A DNA stretch of 64,000 nt, from the NCBI RefSeq assembly GCF_003952425.1, contig NZ_CP034449.1, forward strand, positions 1,426,001 to 1,490,000, read 5' to 3'. The notes beneath the pieces are model-generated. The model made no database searches. It had not been told where the DNA came from and worked only from the letters and a program-made list of their open reading frames with translations. The stretch's first letter is position 1. Each line of letters begins with the position of its first letter. The DNA is from Mesorhizobium sp. M2A.F.Ca.ET.046.03.2.1. Lineage in GTDB: Bacteria; Pseudomonadota; Alphaproteobacteria; Rhizobiales; Rhizobiaceae. Positions 9,822-18,247 of the stretch are shown one piece after another. Position numbers and translations under genes: made by a program.

Positions 9822-10244
9822 TTATGCGAGCGAAGCAAGGTCTGCGCTAGCGAAGGTCGAGTGAAGACGGACGCAAGTCGTTCGCCAAGCCTTTCAGGAA
9901 TGGATCGGCAAACGAAACTAGGTCACTTCACCCTTAGCCAACGGGCCGCAAGAATCTTCGTCCACGTCCCAGCGAGCGTGTTGGCAGATAGCCAGCTCGA
10001 ACGATGGGATCCACCCGTTGGTCTCTATCTAGATCTCGCCGGTTTAGCATGAACGCTCCGGTGTTATTGTTGAATCGAGGGAATCGCTTAATCTTATGTC
10101 AGTGGCGAACTGTCAATGTTGACCCCAGATGGATTGCGGTAACGGAATTTATTTCCAGGACCACTGGACAATGTCGCGTGCAAGAATAGTGTCTCCATAT
10201 AAGGGAGTGACGCTGTTCGCGTCATGGGGGAGGTATGAATACGC
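9822..10244. other. Divergent intergenic region between two defence units
   Basis: This 420-bp gap separates the minus-strand NTPase gene from the plus-strand SIR2 operon and should hold both promoters. No gene is convincing here. A GGGGGAGG sequence at about 10226-10233 is the likely ribosome binding site for the GTG start at 10245. Confidence 0.5.
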
Positions 10245-12002
10245 GTGGCGCTGGCTCCAACCGCCGATCAGATTACCGTGCAACATGTGCTTGCGAAGTT
10301 CGAGGCCGAATTTGCCCCAGTAGCGCGAGCGGTCGAGGATGGCGAGTTCGCGCTTTGGGTTGGCTCAGGGATTTCGAGGCAGGCGCCTAATCTCGGTAAC
10401 CTCATCGAGCGAGCGTTCGACTATCTTCGCCAGAGAGCAGTCGATCCGGAAACGGCGGCCACCTATATGCCGGCACTTGAGGAGGCACTTGTACTTGCCG
10501 AAATCGAGCCGGCAAGTGTTCAAGCCCAATTCGGGCAAGCTCTTGCAGCCTGGCCACAGCATGGTGATATTATCAATCGGCTATGGACCAATTATTCGCG
10601 TGTCCTCGACATTCGCATCGCCGGACAGGACGCGGACTTCGTCCTGTGGGAAGCGATAGACGTCCGGCGTGCATTCGAGCATCCAGCGCCTCCTGCTGCG
10701 GAGCATTTGTGCATTGCCGTGCTGATCCTTGAAGGCGCCGTCCAGGCAGTTGCGTCAGCCAATTGGGACGGCTTCATCGAAGCGGCGATCGAGCGCGTCA
10801 GCAACGGCGTTCCAGGCGTCCTCCAGGTCGTTGTCGATCCCGACCAACTTCGTGGGCCTGCAGGCCGAGCGCGGCTACTGAAGTTCCACGGATGTATCGT
10901 GCATGCGACCCGCGAACCGTTGACCTTCAGACGATATCTTACTGGGAGCCGCACCCAGATTATGGACTGGCCAGAAACTGCCGCATTCGCGGCGATGCGC
11001 AACGAGGTTGTTGGCCTTGCGACGACCCACAAAACGTTGGTACTCGGACTTTCGATTCAGGACAACAATCTACAGACGATCTTTGCGCGAGCGAAGGAAG
11101 TTCATGCTTGGCCTTGGCCATGCGCGCCGCATGCCCCAGCGCATATCTTCTGCGAGAATACGATCCAGCAGGGCCAGCGGGATGTGCTGCGTCTTTCATA
11201 CGGCGACGGATACAATCACGATCCTGCGGCCGTCCATGAGGCCACGCTGCTACGCGCCTGGGGCGAGAAGGTTTTAATCGCCTTGGTCCTGAAGCTAATA
11301 GGAGACAAGCTCACACGATTGATGGAGCTTAGCCTCAATGCGATGGGAAAAGGTCCGATTGCGGTTGTACTCGGTCCTCTGATCAAATCGCTCCGGGACG
11401 ACATCGCTGGCCTCGCTGTACCCGTGCCTGGGAGCAAGGACCGGACCGCGTTTACGAATCTGGCCATCTCCCTGTGGTCGCGGATGCTCTCGCTGTTCCG
11501 TAGCGGGACGCTTCCGGTAAATCCTGAAGCTTATGAGGCCTTGACCAGTTCAACGCTGAACTTGATTGCCGCCGACCAGAATGCCCAGGCCATGGGGTTG
11601 GGGCGGCTTGGGGTCGCGCTTGCGCTCCTACAATACGGACGCGCAGCGGGACATTGGCAACTCAGTCAGCCCACATCCAGCGACCTGATCTCGGGGGCAA
11701 TGACCGCCAAGGCATCCCGCCCCGGAGCGGTCAATCGCCCGCTGTTTCTCGTCAAGTCGGCGACGGACGCCATTGCTCTGCAAAGCGATGGCGCTTTTGC
11801 AAACGACAATGCGATCATCGTCCACGCCGATGATACCTGGCATCGCATGACAGGCGGTAGCGCAAGTGCGCGTCGTGTGCGCGCAGCTCCTGGACGGACC
11901 GGGCGAGTCGGCGAGATACATGTTAGCCTTGGCGACCTACTTTCGCGTTGTGGTGATGCGGTGATGCTGCAACAAGAATTTGTTTCGGAGATGATTCTGT
12001 GA
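10245..12002 (+). CDS. SIR2-domain effector of a Lamassu-type operon (LmuA-like)
   Basis: A 585-aa protein starting with GTG behind a strong Shine-Dalgarno. SIR2-like NAD-binding landmarks are in order: WVGSGISR (40-44, the GAGxS equivalent), SANWDGF (N173, D175, the TxNxD equivalent), LKFHG with H215 as candidate catalytic histidine, and LGLSIQDNN (268-274, GxSxxD). Defence SIR2 domains hydrolyse NAD+ to stop phage growth. Residues beyond about 340 form an unassigned alpha/beta region. The stop overlaps the GTG of the next gene by four bases, so the three genes 10245-15063 are translationally coupled. Gene order effector / small / SMC matches Lamassu with a Sir2 effector. Confidence 0.75.
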   Translation: MALAPTADQITVQHVLAKFEAEFAPVARAVEDGEFALWVGSGISRQAPNLGNLIERAFDYLRQRAVDPETAATYMPALEEALVLAEIEPASVQAQFGQALAAWPQHGDIINRLWTNYSRVLDIRIAGQDADFVLWEAIDVRRAFEHPAPPAAEHLCIAVLILEGAVQAVASANWDGFIEAAIERVSNGVPGVLQVVVDPDQLRGPAGRARLLKFHGCIVHATREPLTFRRYLTGSRTQIMDWPETAAFAAMRNEVVGLATTHKTLVLGLSIQDNNLQTIFARAKEVHAWPWPCAPHAPAHIFCENTIQQGQRDVLRLSYGDGYNHDPAAVHEATLLRAWGEKVLIALVLKLIGDKLTRLMELSLNAMGKGPIAVVLGPLIKSLRDDIAGLAVPVPGSKDRTAFTNLAISLWSRMLSLFRSGTLPVNPEAYEALTSSTLNLIAADQNAQAMGLGRLGVALALLQYGRAAGHWQLSQPTSSDLISGAMTAKASRPGAVNRPLFLVKSATDAIALQSDGAFANDNAIIVHADDTWHRMTGGSASARRVRAAPGRTGRVGEIHVSLGDLLSRCGDAVMLQQEFVSEMIL

Positions 12003-12634
12003 CTGGCTCGCCCCTTGTGCAGGCAGTTCAAGGCCGGCTTCGCAGCGCCGGCTACAGCGATCTGTCGACCCCCTTTAAAGTTGCCGGGGTCGAGTTTGCA
12101 TTCACTGGGGCGATGCGCGGGCGCGATGGTCGAGCCCTCGATCTTGTCCTGCTCGTAGACACCACAACTGGGGATTTCGGCGACCGTGATGGTGGACGCG
12201 TTCGCCAGCGGATCGAGGCATTGAGTCGAGCGCTCGACGTCACCGGATCACGCTATGTCGTCACCGCCATCCTCGCGGGTGCCGTGCTGGCCAGTGGGGT
12301 CGAGGCGCTGTCAGAAACTTGCCGTGTCCTACAGGTTGAAGGCATTGCTTTGAATGCCGAGGGCAAGCCTGCTGATCCCGTTGCTGAGCGTCAGCTTGAT
12401 GATCGAATCCGTATATTGCTGCCGTTGACGCTTCCCTTGTCGATGCCGGACAACCAAGTTGGCGGCGGCGCGGCCATGGATCAACTCGTTCAAGCGCTGC
12501 CCGCCGGTACGAGCAAAGTGGTTGTCGACGCCGTGATAAACGCCTCAACAGCTGGAGAGCAGGCCGTCGCCGATGCAGTGGCGCTCGTAATCGGCGGTGC
12601 GTTCGAATCTCACCCGGTGGAGGATCAAGAATGA
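11999..12634 (+). CDS. Small middle component of the SIR2-SMC operon (LmuC-like)
   Basis: A 211-aa protein with no catalytic motif I recognise. It starts at a GTG inside the SIR2 stop (GTGA overlap) and ends in an ATGA overlap with the ATPase gene, so it is obligatorily coupled to both. The N-terminal 110 residues look alpha/beta (GVEFAFTGAMRG, LDLVLLVDTTTGDFGDRD), the rest helical. Its size and position fit LmuC of Lamassu or the middle component of ABC-three-component systems, which bridge the SMC ATPase and effector. The call rests on context rather than on sequence. Confidence 0.6.
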   Translation: MTGSPLVQAVQGRLRSAGYSDLSTPFKVAGVEFAFTGAMRGRDGRALDLVLLVDTTTGDFGDRDGGRVRQRIEALSRALDVTGSRYVVTAILAGAVLASGVEALSETCRVLQVEGIALNAEGKPADPVAERQLDDRIRILLPLTLPLSMPDNQVGGGAAMDQLVQALPAGTSKVVVDAVINASTAGEQAVADAVALVIGGAFESHPVEDQE

Positions 12635-15063
12635 GTGACCTCATCCTCAAGAGCCTCGACGTCACAAATTTCCGCAGCATCCGCGGCCATATCCATGCGC
12701 CACTCGACGCCAAAGTCGTGCTTCTCCACGGAGAGAACGGCGCGGGGAAGACGAGTTTGCTATCAGCAATTGAGCTCGCACTAACCGGAGGCGTGCAGTC
12801 GCTTGCCCGCGCGGATCCAGGGTACGAGAAGCAACTGCTTTTCCGGTCCGCGAGCGAGGGCAGCATCGTGCTTCGGGCTCTCGAAGAAAAATCTGAGCGG
12901 ATATTCAAGGCGAACCTGAGCGCGAATGGTGTCGAATCAGTCGACGTGTTGGATGAGAAAGTAGCAGCCTTCTTCAGGGAGCGAGCGTTTTTGCCCCAGT
13001 CGCTGCTCGGTCAACTGCTCCAGATCTATCAAGATGCCGGGAACGATGCGTCGTCACCGTTGGCGCAGTTTGTTGGCAAGCTTCTGGGGCTCGACAGGTT
13101 GGATGCGCTAGAGGCTGGATTGAAGCCGCTAGTTGACGTTCGCAATGTCCGCAAAATCGTCGACGGCTGGCAGGCAACTGAGAACGAGAAGACGCGGATT
13201 GATCGTCTCCTTGCTGATGAGCGGCAGAGACGCGACTCTTTGAATGAGCAAATACAGAGCGCGCTCCACGAGCTCACCAACCTCTGCTCCTCGCTCGAGT
13301 TTTCCGTTAAAGTCGGCGAGGACACACTTGACGAAGTCGCCGAGGCGCTTGCAAAAACCAGTGACTTGGAGGCCTTTGCGCGCCTGACTGATCAGCAGCG
13401 AAGGCTTGCGTCGATCAACCGTGAGATCGATGAAGCGCAAAGCGCGACCGGTTTTGAGGATTTACCTTCTCCTACCAATGCAGAAGACGCCAGCAAGGAG
13501 TTCGCGCGCTGGGATGCAGAATACGGTCCCCGCGTTACCGGCCTTCGCGGTACTGTTGAAAGCATGCTTCCCAACATCTCAATGCCCAGCGATCTGTCAC
13601 AGTTCGCCGACGAGGCGGTGAAGCGTCTCCGTACCGAGCAAAATCAGTTGACGGAGCACGTGTCGCAGGCCCGGGCCGAGATTGCGCGGTATGCCACGGC
13701 TCAGGATGAGCGCGACGTCGCGCTTCGTCAGCGCGACACGATTGACGAGGAGCTGGCCCGTTTGTCTAGCAGCGCGGGCAGTCTCGGTTCTGTGCTGGCA
13801 GAGCTGACATCGTTTCTCGTCGATGACATCTGTCCGGTTTGCGACCGGAATTTCAGCGAGGTCAGCAAGGGCTCGCTCGCAGAACATGTCCATAGCAAAG
13901 TGCGGGCTCTATCAGCATCGGCGGAGCGGCTGCTGACTTTGGGCCGCACCCGCGGCGAGGTTCAGGTCACGATCGAACGTCTTGAACGGGAGATTGAATC
14001 GATCGCTGCACGCCGGCTGGAGGACAATGTCCTTGCCGAGTTAGATCGGCGACGAGCCTCGATCCAGGCGCTAATCGTAGACATTGAGGACATGATCGAA
14101 ACGCTACAGGCAGGGGCACGATTGCGCGCTGCTGACATCGCCGCAAGGCGCGCGGTCAGCGAATCCCAGTCACGCCACGTCTCCCTGGCCGCCGCGCGCG
14201 AAACATTGAGCGCATTTGCACTCTCCATCGGAACAACTGCTCTTGACGAAGGTGAGTCCTTCCAGGCTGGAGCGTCTAGGCTGGAAGAGCTGCTAAGCAC
14301 CCACGTCGCCCGGTTGGAACGCCGCCTCTCGATGAGGCGCAGCGGAGCGGCTCACCTAGATAACATCCGCTCTGCGATGACTCGCCGCCAAGAAATCGAC
14401 ACCCAGATCTCCAGCGACTCCGCATCTTGGAAGAGTGCCGATCAGGCTCTTGAGCAAGCGCAGGGATTGCGCGATCAAGGCCCAGCGATCCGCAGCGCTG
14501 TCGACAAGATCCGGTCAGCCATCATTCGCCGGGAGTTCAATGACCGGCTCAATCGCTTGTGGCGGGATCTGTTCGTTCGGCTGGCGCCTAGCGAGCCGTT
14601 CGTGCCAGCTTTTCGCATTCCGCAATCGTCCACCCAGAGACTTCAACCGAAGCTCATCACCGAGCACCGTGATGGTGGCGAGGCCGGCGGAACGCCAGGC
14701 GCCATGTTGAGCGCTGGCAATCTGAACACGGCTGCGCTGACTTTGTTCATTGCACTGCATCTTTCCGTGCCGAAGGAACTGCCTTGGTTGGTTCTTGATG
14801 ATCCGGTGCAGTCTATGGACGACGTCCATATTGCCCATTTCGCCGCGCTGTTGAGAACCTTGTCCAAGGAACACGGCCGCCAAGTTGTGATAGCTGTTCA
14901 CGATCGCCAGTTGTTCGACTATCTAAAGCTGGAGCTCAGTCCAGCATTTCCCGATGACAGCCTTCTAACGCTTGAGCTATCGCGTGGACCGCGCAGAGAC
15001 AGCGTATGCCTGTCGACGCGACTTTCGTTCAAAGAGGAGACAGCGCTCTTTGTAGCTGCGTAA
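12631..15063 (+). CDS. SMC/Rad50-like ATPase of the defence operon (LmuB-like)
   Basis: An 810-aa protein with split ABC-type ATPase halves. Walker A GENGAGKTS is at 34-42, after the NFRSIRG strand typical of RecF/Rad50 proteins. Coiled-coil arms rich in E, R, L and A run from about 180 to 660, interrupted by a CPVC zinc-hook pair (C401, C404). The ABC signature LSAGN is at 693-697 and Walker B WLVLDDP at 719-725, followed by VIAVHDRQ as H-loop. This is the LmuB/Rad50 arrangement: DNA-end sensing and dimerisation through the hook, then release of the effector. It is the last gene of the coupled operon. It is intact and of normal length. Confidence 0.8.
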   Translation: MSDLILKSLDVTNFRSIRGHIHAPLDAKVVLLHGENGAGKTSLLSAIELALTGGVQSLARADPGYEKQLLFRSASEGSIVLRALEEKSERIFKANLSANGVESVDVLDEKVAAFFRERAFLPQSLLGQLLQIYQDAGNDASSPLAQFVGKLLGLDRLDALEAGLKPLVDVRNVRKIVDGWQATENEKTRIDRLLADERQRRDSLNEQIQSALHELTNLCSSLEFSVKVGEDTLDEVAEALAKTSDLEAFARLTDQQRRLASINREIDEAQSATGFEDLPSPTNAEDASKEFARWDAEYGPRVTGLRGTVESMLPNISMPSDLSQFADEAVKRLRTEQNQLTEHVSQARAEIARYATAQDERDVALRQRDTIDEELARLSSSAGSLGSVLAELTSFLVDDICPVCDRNFSEVSKGSLAEHVHSKVRALSASAERLLTLGRTRGEVQVTIERLEREIESIAARRLEDNVLAELDRRRASIQALIVDIEDMIETLQAGARLRAADIAARRAVSESQSRHVSLAAARETLSAFALSIGTTALDEGESFQAGASRLEELLSTHVARLERRLSMRRSGAAHLDNIRSAMTRRQEIDTQISSDSASWKSADQALEQAQGLRDQGPAIRSAVDKIRSAIIRREFNDRLNRLWRDLFVRLAPSEPFVPAFRIPQSSTQRLQPKLITEHRDGGEAGGTPGAMLSAGNLNTAALTLFIALHLSVPKELPWLVLDDPVQSMDDVHIAHFAALLRTLSKEHGRQVVIAVHDRQLFDYLKLELSPAFPDDSLLTLELSRGPRRDSVCLSTRLSFKEETALFVAA

Positions 15064-15124
15064 TAGCGCAGCGAACCGAAAGGCGTAGCAACCGATAGCC
15101 TGCTCGCAACGTAAACTCTGCACC

Positions 15125-15862
15125 ATGAGCATCCTGCAAAAATCTCTCGATGAGGTTGTAGTTTCCGACCTGGAGCAGATCTGTGCTCATCAGGTTCGCG
15201 AGACCTACGACCTTGAGTTCAAGAAAGATCTGCCATTCTTGCGCGTGAAAGGGCAGACAGAAGAGGCTGACCGCTGGGTTACGCGGGGCGACCGGGTGGG
15301 GGACTACGCCCGAGACAAGATACTTGCGGAGCTCATCGCCTTTGCCAACGCCGAACGCGGCACATTGATTCTCGGTATTGACGAGACCGATGATGAACCC
15401 AGGCGAGCACGAGCAATATCTCCCGTGCCCCGGTGTGAGGATCTTGCAAAACGGCTCGCTGACTCGTGTGAAGACGTCATTGAGCCCCGCCTGCCACTGG
15501 TTGCCGCGCGAGCATTGCCTTTGGATGGCGATGCTGGCGTCGTGATTCTGCGCGTTGGGCGTTCGTCCATCGGGCCACACAGGCTTGCTTCTGATGGCCA
15601 GTTCTATACGCGAAGAGGTGAACGGAGCGTAAGAATGACAGTACGCGAAGTCAGAGACCTAGTCCTCGAAATAAATAGGCGCGGCAATGCCATCGAAGAA
15701 CTCTTTAGTGCACGACGAGCTGTCACTCGCAATGATCTTCAGTTCGCTTGGCGGACGGCGACGAGTAAAGGCATTTCGCGCTGCTTCGACATTAGGCCAG
15801 TCATTAATCCGGCCAAGATCAAACTTCTCCCATCGAATCTAAACCGCTCAGACACGCCGTGA
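15125..15862 (+). CDS. AlbA_2 (Schlafen-type) DNA-binding domain protein
   Basis: A 245-aa protein with the Schlafen AlbA_2 signature: DLEFKKDLPF near residue 29, then AELIAFANAERGTLILGIDE near 74-93 (family form: xxAFANxxGGxLxxGVxD), and FYTRRGERSVRM near 163. The C-terminal 70 residues are not recognised. AlbA_2 domains occur in transcription regulators and in several defence-associated proteins, some with nuclease activity. It begins 61 bp after the SMC ATPase on the same strand with no visible terminator, so it may be a regulator or fourth component of that operon, or an unrelated passenger. Confidence 0.65.
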   Translation: MSILQKSLDEVVVSDLEQICAHQVRETYDLEFKKDLPFLRVKGQTEEADRWVTRGDRVGDYARDKILAELIAFANAERGTLILGIDETDDEPRRARAISPVPRCEDLAKRLADSCEDVIEPRLPLVAARALPLDGDAGVVILRVGRSSIGPHRLASDGQFYTRRGERSVRMTVREVRDLVLEINRRGNAIEELFSARRAVTRNDLQFAWRTATSKGISRCFDIRPVINPAKIKLLPSNLNRSDTP

Positions 15863-15996
15863 GCGTTTGAGACCAGTACGACACCCACGCAATCTGCCCT
15901 GCATTAAATCAACGTCCAAGCCAGCTGGCCATCGGTAATGGCCGAGCCCGAAGTTCCACCAGATCAGCAATGAAGGCGTTTGCAGTAGGGATGAGG

Positions 15997-16176
15997 TCAG
16001 CGCTCGTCTGGTGGCGGACGCCAGTTGCGTTGCCGCCAAGCTGTAGCGAGGCACCAAGCGCCAAGGCCCAGCCAGACCAACGCCTGCAGGAACGGGTCCG
16101 GATGGAAGTCGAGCGGATCGGCGGCAAACAGCACGAATGCCATTGCGAAGCACGAGAGGCCGATACCCATGATCAT
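15997..16176 (-). CDS. Possible 59-aa membrane protein
   Basis: A short minus-strand frame reads MIMGIGLSCFAMAFVLFAAD, PLDFHPDPFLQALVWLGLGA and WCLATAWRQRNWRPPPDER. It has two hydrophobic segments (about 3-19 and 31-46) and a basic tail, as expected of a small two-pass membrane protein. The start codon lies inside a 22-bp perfect palindrome. No strong ribosome binding site is visible, so the call is tentative. Confidence 0.35.
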   Translation of the reverse strand: MIMGIGLSCFAMAFVLFAADPLDFHPDPFLQALVWLGLGAWCLATAWRQRNWRPPPDER

Positions 16177-16183
16177 GGGTATC
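16162..16183. repeat. 22-bp perfect palindrome
   Basis: The half site GATACCCATGA is followed directly by its exact reverse complement. It overlaps the start of the 59-aa minus-strand frame and lies about 150 bp upstream of the 16335 gene, so it could be an operator between divergent genes. Confidence 0.6.
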
Positions 16184-16334
16184 AGCCCGACTGAACGCTC
16201 TTCAGTGTCTCTTTGTATTTCACCCGTGCGATGTAGACATCATGCATGAAGTCTTCGAAAGCGTGTTGCGGTATTTGCACAGTCCAAACCTCCCGTTTAA
16301 AAGATCGCCCAAATTAGCAAGGTTGAACATAACC

Positions 16335-16721
16335 ATGGCCGATTATCGCACTATCTCCCAGGAATACGCAAAGGAAGGTATCAAGGCCGCGCTGTTGGTC
16401 AACGGGGCAGCAGCTGCGTCCTTGTTGACGCAGGCGGCCAAGCTCATCGAGCAAGGGCTAGCGGACCAGGCGGGCCGAGCGATGATCGCCTGGGCGGCCG
16501 GTGTTTTCTTCGCATCGGCAACATGGTTGGTTGCATTCATGTCCACGCGCTACGTCGACAAAAGCGAACGGGAGAACAGCCATTCGCATCTAATCGTCTC
16601 GAACAAGCTGATGTATGCCGGCTTTGTCACGGTCACACTATCGTTGTTGTGCTTCATTATTGGATGCGGGCTGCTAGCAGCCGGCTTTCTCCACGTGGGC
16701 GCCGTAAAAGCCATCCCATGA
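16335..16721 (+). CDS. Small two-pass membrane protein of unknown function
   Basis: A 128-aa protein starting at MADYRTISQEYAKEGIKAAL. This start is preferred over an upstream in-frame ATG at 16242 because family-like sequence and a helical amphipathic segment begin here. Hydrophobic segments lie at about 17-30 (weak), 50-68 (AGVFFASATWLVAFMS) and 93-118 (FVTVTLSLLCFIIGCGLLAAGFL). No enzyme motif is visible. It precedes three further plus-strand genes with membrane segments; the set sits in the middle of a defence island. Confidence 0.6.
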   Translation: MADYRTISQEYAKEGIKAALLVNGAAAASLLTQAAKLIEQGLADQAGRAMIAWAAGVFFASATWLVAFMSTRYVDKSERENSHSHLIVSNKLMYAGFVTVTLSLLCFIIGCGLLAAGFLHVGAVKAIP

Positions 16722-16845
16722 CTGAAGGTCGCGGCCATTCTCCTTGCGGAGCGAAGACCGGCCGCAAAGGGGTGCAAGGTGCCAACCGGCAGTCTTGTTT
16801 CGGTGAACTTCCCGTGAAACATTCCGGGCGCAAGGAGCTTAAATA

Positions 16846-17373
16846 ATGGTCGCCACGCCGGTCGAGAGCATTTGGACCTCAAAGGACATCGTCACCGCGA
16901 TCGTCGCGACCGGCCTGGTGACGGCGGCCGCCTCCTGGTGTGTGGATCTGTTCAAGACTTGGTGGAGCAAAAGGAACGCCGCACGCTATGGCGCGATGCG
17001 CTGCGCCACAGAACTGGAGCGGTACGCGGTCGACTGCTGGCATGTCTTCATTATGGGGCATGGCGAGTTTCAGATGCACCAAGATATCACCAACGGTTCC
17101 CTGCCGCCGGCTCCAGACTTCCCGAATGACGTGGATTGGAAGGCCTTGGCGCCCCAACTCGCCAACGATGTGCTGTCCTTCTCCAACATCACCAAGATCT
17201 CCGAATCTCTCGCCAACTATGCGCATGTGTGGGAGCGAAACCCGTTCGATTACCATGCGACTGCGAAAGAGCGTGGGCTAGAAGCGCTGAAACTCGCCGG
17301 CCGGCTACGCAGCGCGTACGACCTTCGATCGCCGAGCGGCCTTGATCGGGCATGGAAGGAGCTTCAAGAATGA
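16846..17373 (+). CDS. Membrane-anchored protein of unknown function
   Basis: A 175-aa protein with one N-terminal membrane segment (IVTAIVATGLVTAAASW, residues about 13-30) followed by a basic stop-transfer stretch (FKTWWSKRNAARYG) and a soluble, mostly helical cytoplasmic part. No motif I recognise. Start ATG at 16846 follows GGAGCTTAA. The stop is 13 bp before the next start, so it is operonic with 17387 and 17640. Confidence 0.6.
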   Translation: MVATPVESIWTSKDIVTAIVATGLVTAAASWCVDLFKTWWSKRNAARYGAMRCATELERYAVDCWHVFIMGHGEFQMHQDITNGSLPPAPDFPNDVDWKALAPQLANDVLSFSNITKISESLANYAHVWERNPFDYHATAKERGLEALKLAGRLRSAYDLRSPSGLDRAWKELQE

Positions 17374-17386
17374 CAATGGAGCAAAG

Positions 17387-17623
17387 ATGATGGCAGCAAC
17401 GCTCAACATCCTTGGCCTGGCCTTTTCCCTCATCGGCGTTGTTGTCCTTTTCCGCTACGGGATGCCCTACAAAGTCCGAACTGGAGGCGTCACCCATCTC
17501 ATCACTCACGAGATCGATGAGGCTGAAGTAGAGTTAGAAGGGCGCTACCAAAAGTACGGACGAGGTGGGTTGATCCTCATCGTCCTGGGCACGGCGTTTC
17601 AAGTCGCCGCCAACATCGTTTGA
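17387..17623 (+). CDS. Small two-pass membrane protein of unknown function
   Basis: A 78-aa protein (MMAATLNILGLAFSLIGVVV...) with hydrophobic segments at both ends (about 3-20 and 60-76) and a soluble middle (THEIDEAEVELEGRYQKYGR). The ATG pair at 17387/17390 is preceded by GGAGCAAAG, so the longer in-frame start at 17342, which overlaps the previous gene, is unlikely. Short spacing to both neighbours indicates an operon. Confidence 0.55.
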   Translation: MMAATLNILGLAFSLIGVVVLFRYGMPYKVRTGGVTHLITHEIDEAEVELEGRYQKYGRGGLILIVLGTAFQVAANIV

Positions 17624-17639
17624 TGCTTCCGAGCGCGCC

Positions 17640-18149
17640 ATGCTTCCGATCTGGATCCAATATCTTCAGGCTCTGCTCACGCCGACGATCGCTTTGACCG
17701 TTGGCTTCATCGCTTATCGGCAGTGGCGAACCGCTCACAGTAAACTGGTGCTCGAACTCTTTGAGCGTCGGCTGGCAGTTTATGAGCTAGCACGGAAGGC
17801 CGTTTCGTTCGTCAACACACACGGGCGCACCAGCCGCGAGGCCGAGATTGATTTGCTCACCGCCATGAACTCTGCGGAGTTTCTGTTCGGCAAGGACGTG
17901 CGCGACTACCTCGACAAAATGTGGGAGCGGTTCATCAAATTCGGCGCTGCCTCAGCGATGATGCAGGAGACCGAGGGTGAGGAGCGCAAGGCGCATATCG
18001 ATGACCATTTGCGGCTAGTGCAGGAAATCACCCAGTTCTATTATGAAGGCTCCGATGTTTTCGCACCATACATGCGCATGGAACATCGGCTGCGGCCGCC
18101 TCTTAAGAAACTACGACGGCGTCCACATCCACCAGCGAGCCACGCGTAG
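17640..18149 (+). CDS. Membrane-anchored helical protein, conserved uncharacterised family
   Basis: A 169-aa protein beginning MLPIWIQYLQALLTPTIALT. One N-terminal membrane segment (about 8-25) leads into AYRQWRTAHSKLVLELFERR, a pattern (QWRTxxxKLxLxLFxRRxxVY) I know from a widespread family of unnamed proteobacterial membrane-anchored proteins. The rest is helical with no catalytic motif. It is the last gene of the 16846-18149 run, 16 bp after the previous stop. Function unknown. Confidence 0.65.
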   Translation: MLPIWIQYLQALLTPTIALTVGFIAYRQWRTAHSKLVLELFERRLAVYELARKAVSFVNTHGRTSREAEIDLLTAMNSAEFLFGKDVRDYLDKMWERFIKFGAASAMMQETEGEERKAHIDDHLRLVQEITQFYYEGSDVFAPYMRMEHRLRPPLKKLRRRPHPPASHA

Positions 18150-18247
18150 ATATTCCCAGAAAGAGGAATTGAAGTCGCATTTTCTGATGTTGCGCAGAAC
18201 TAAGTGGCTCACCTTTGCCATCAACGGCAATGATGGATTTCTTACCC

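Noticed and set aside
15848..16153. 101-aa minus-strand frame
   Set aside because: Composition is not protein-like; the overlapping 59-aa frame at 15997-16176 is the better candidate.
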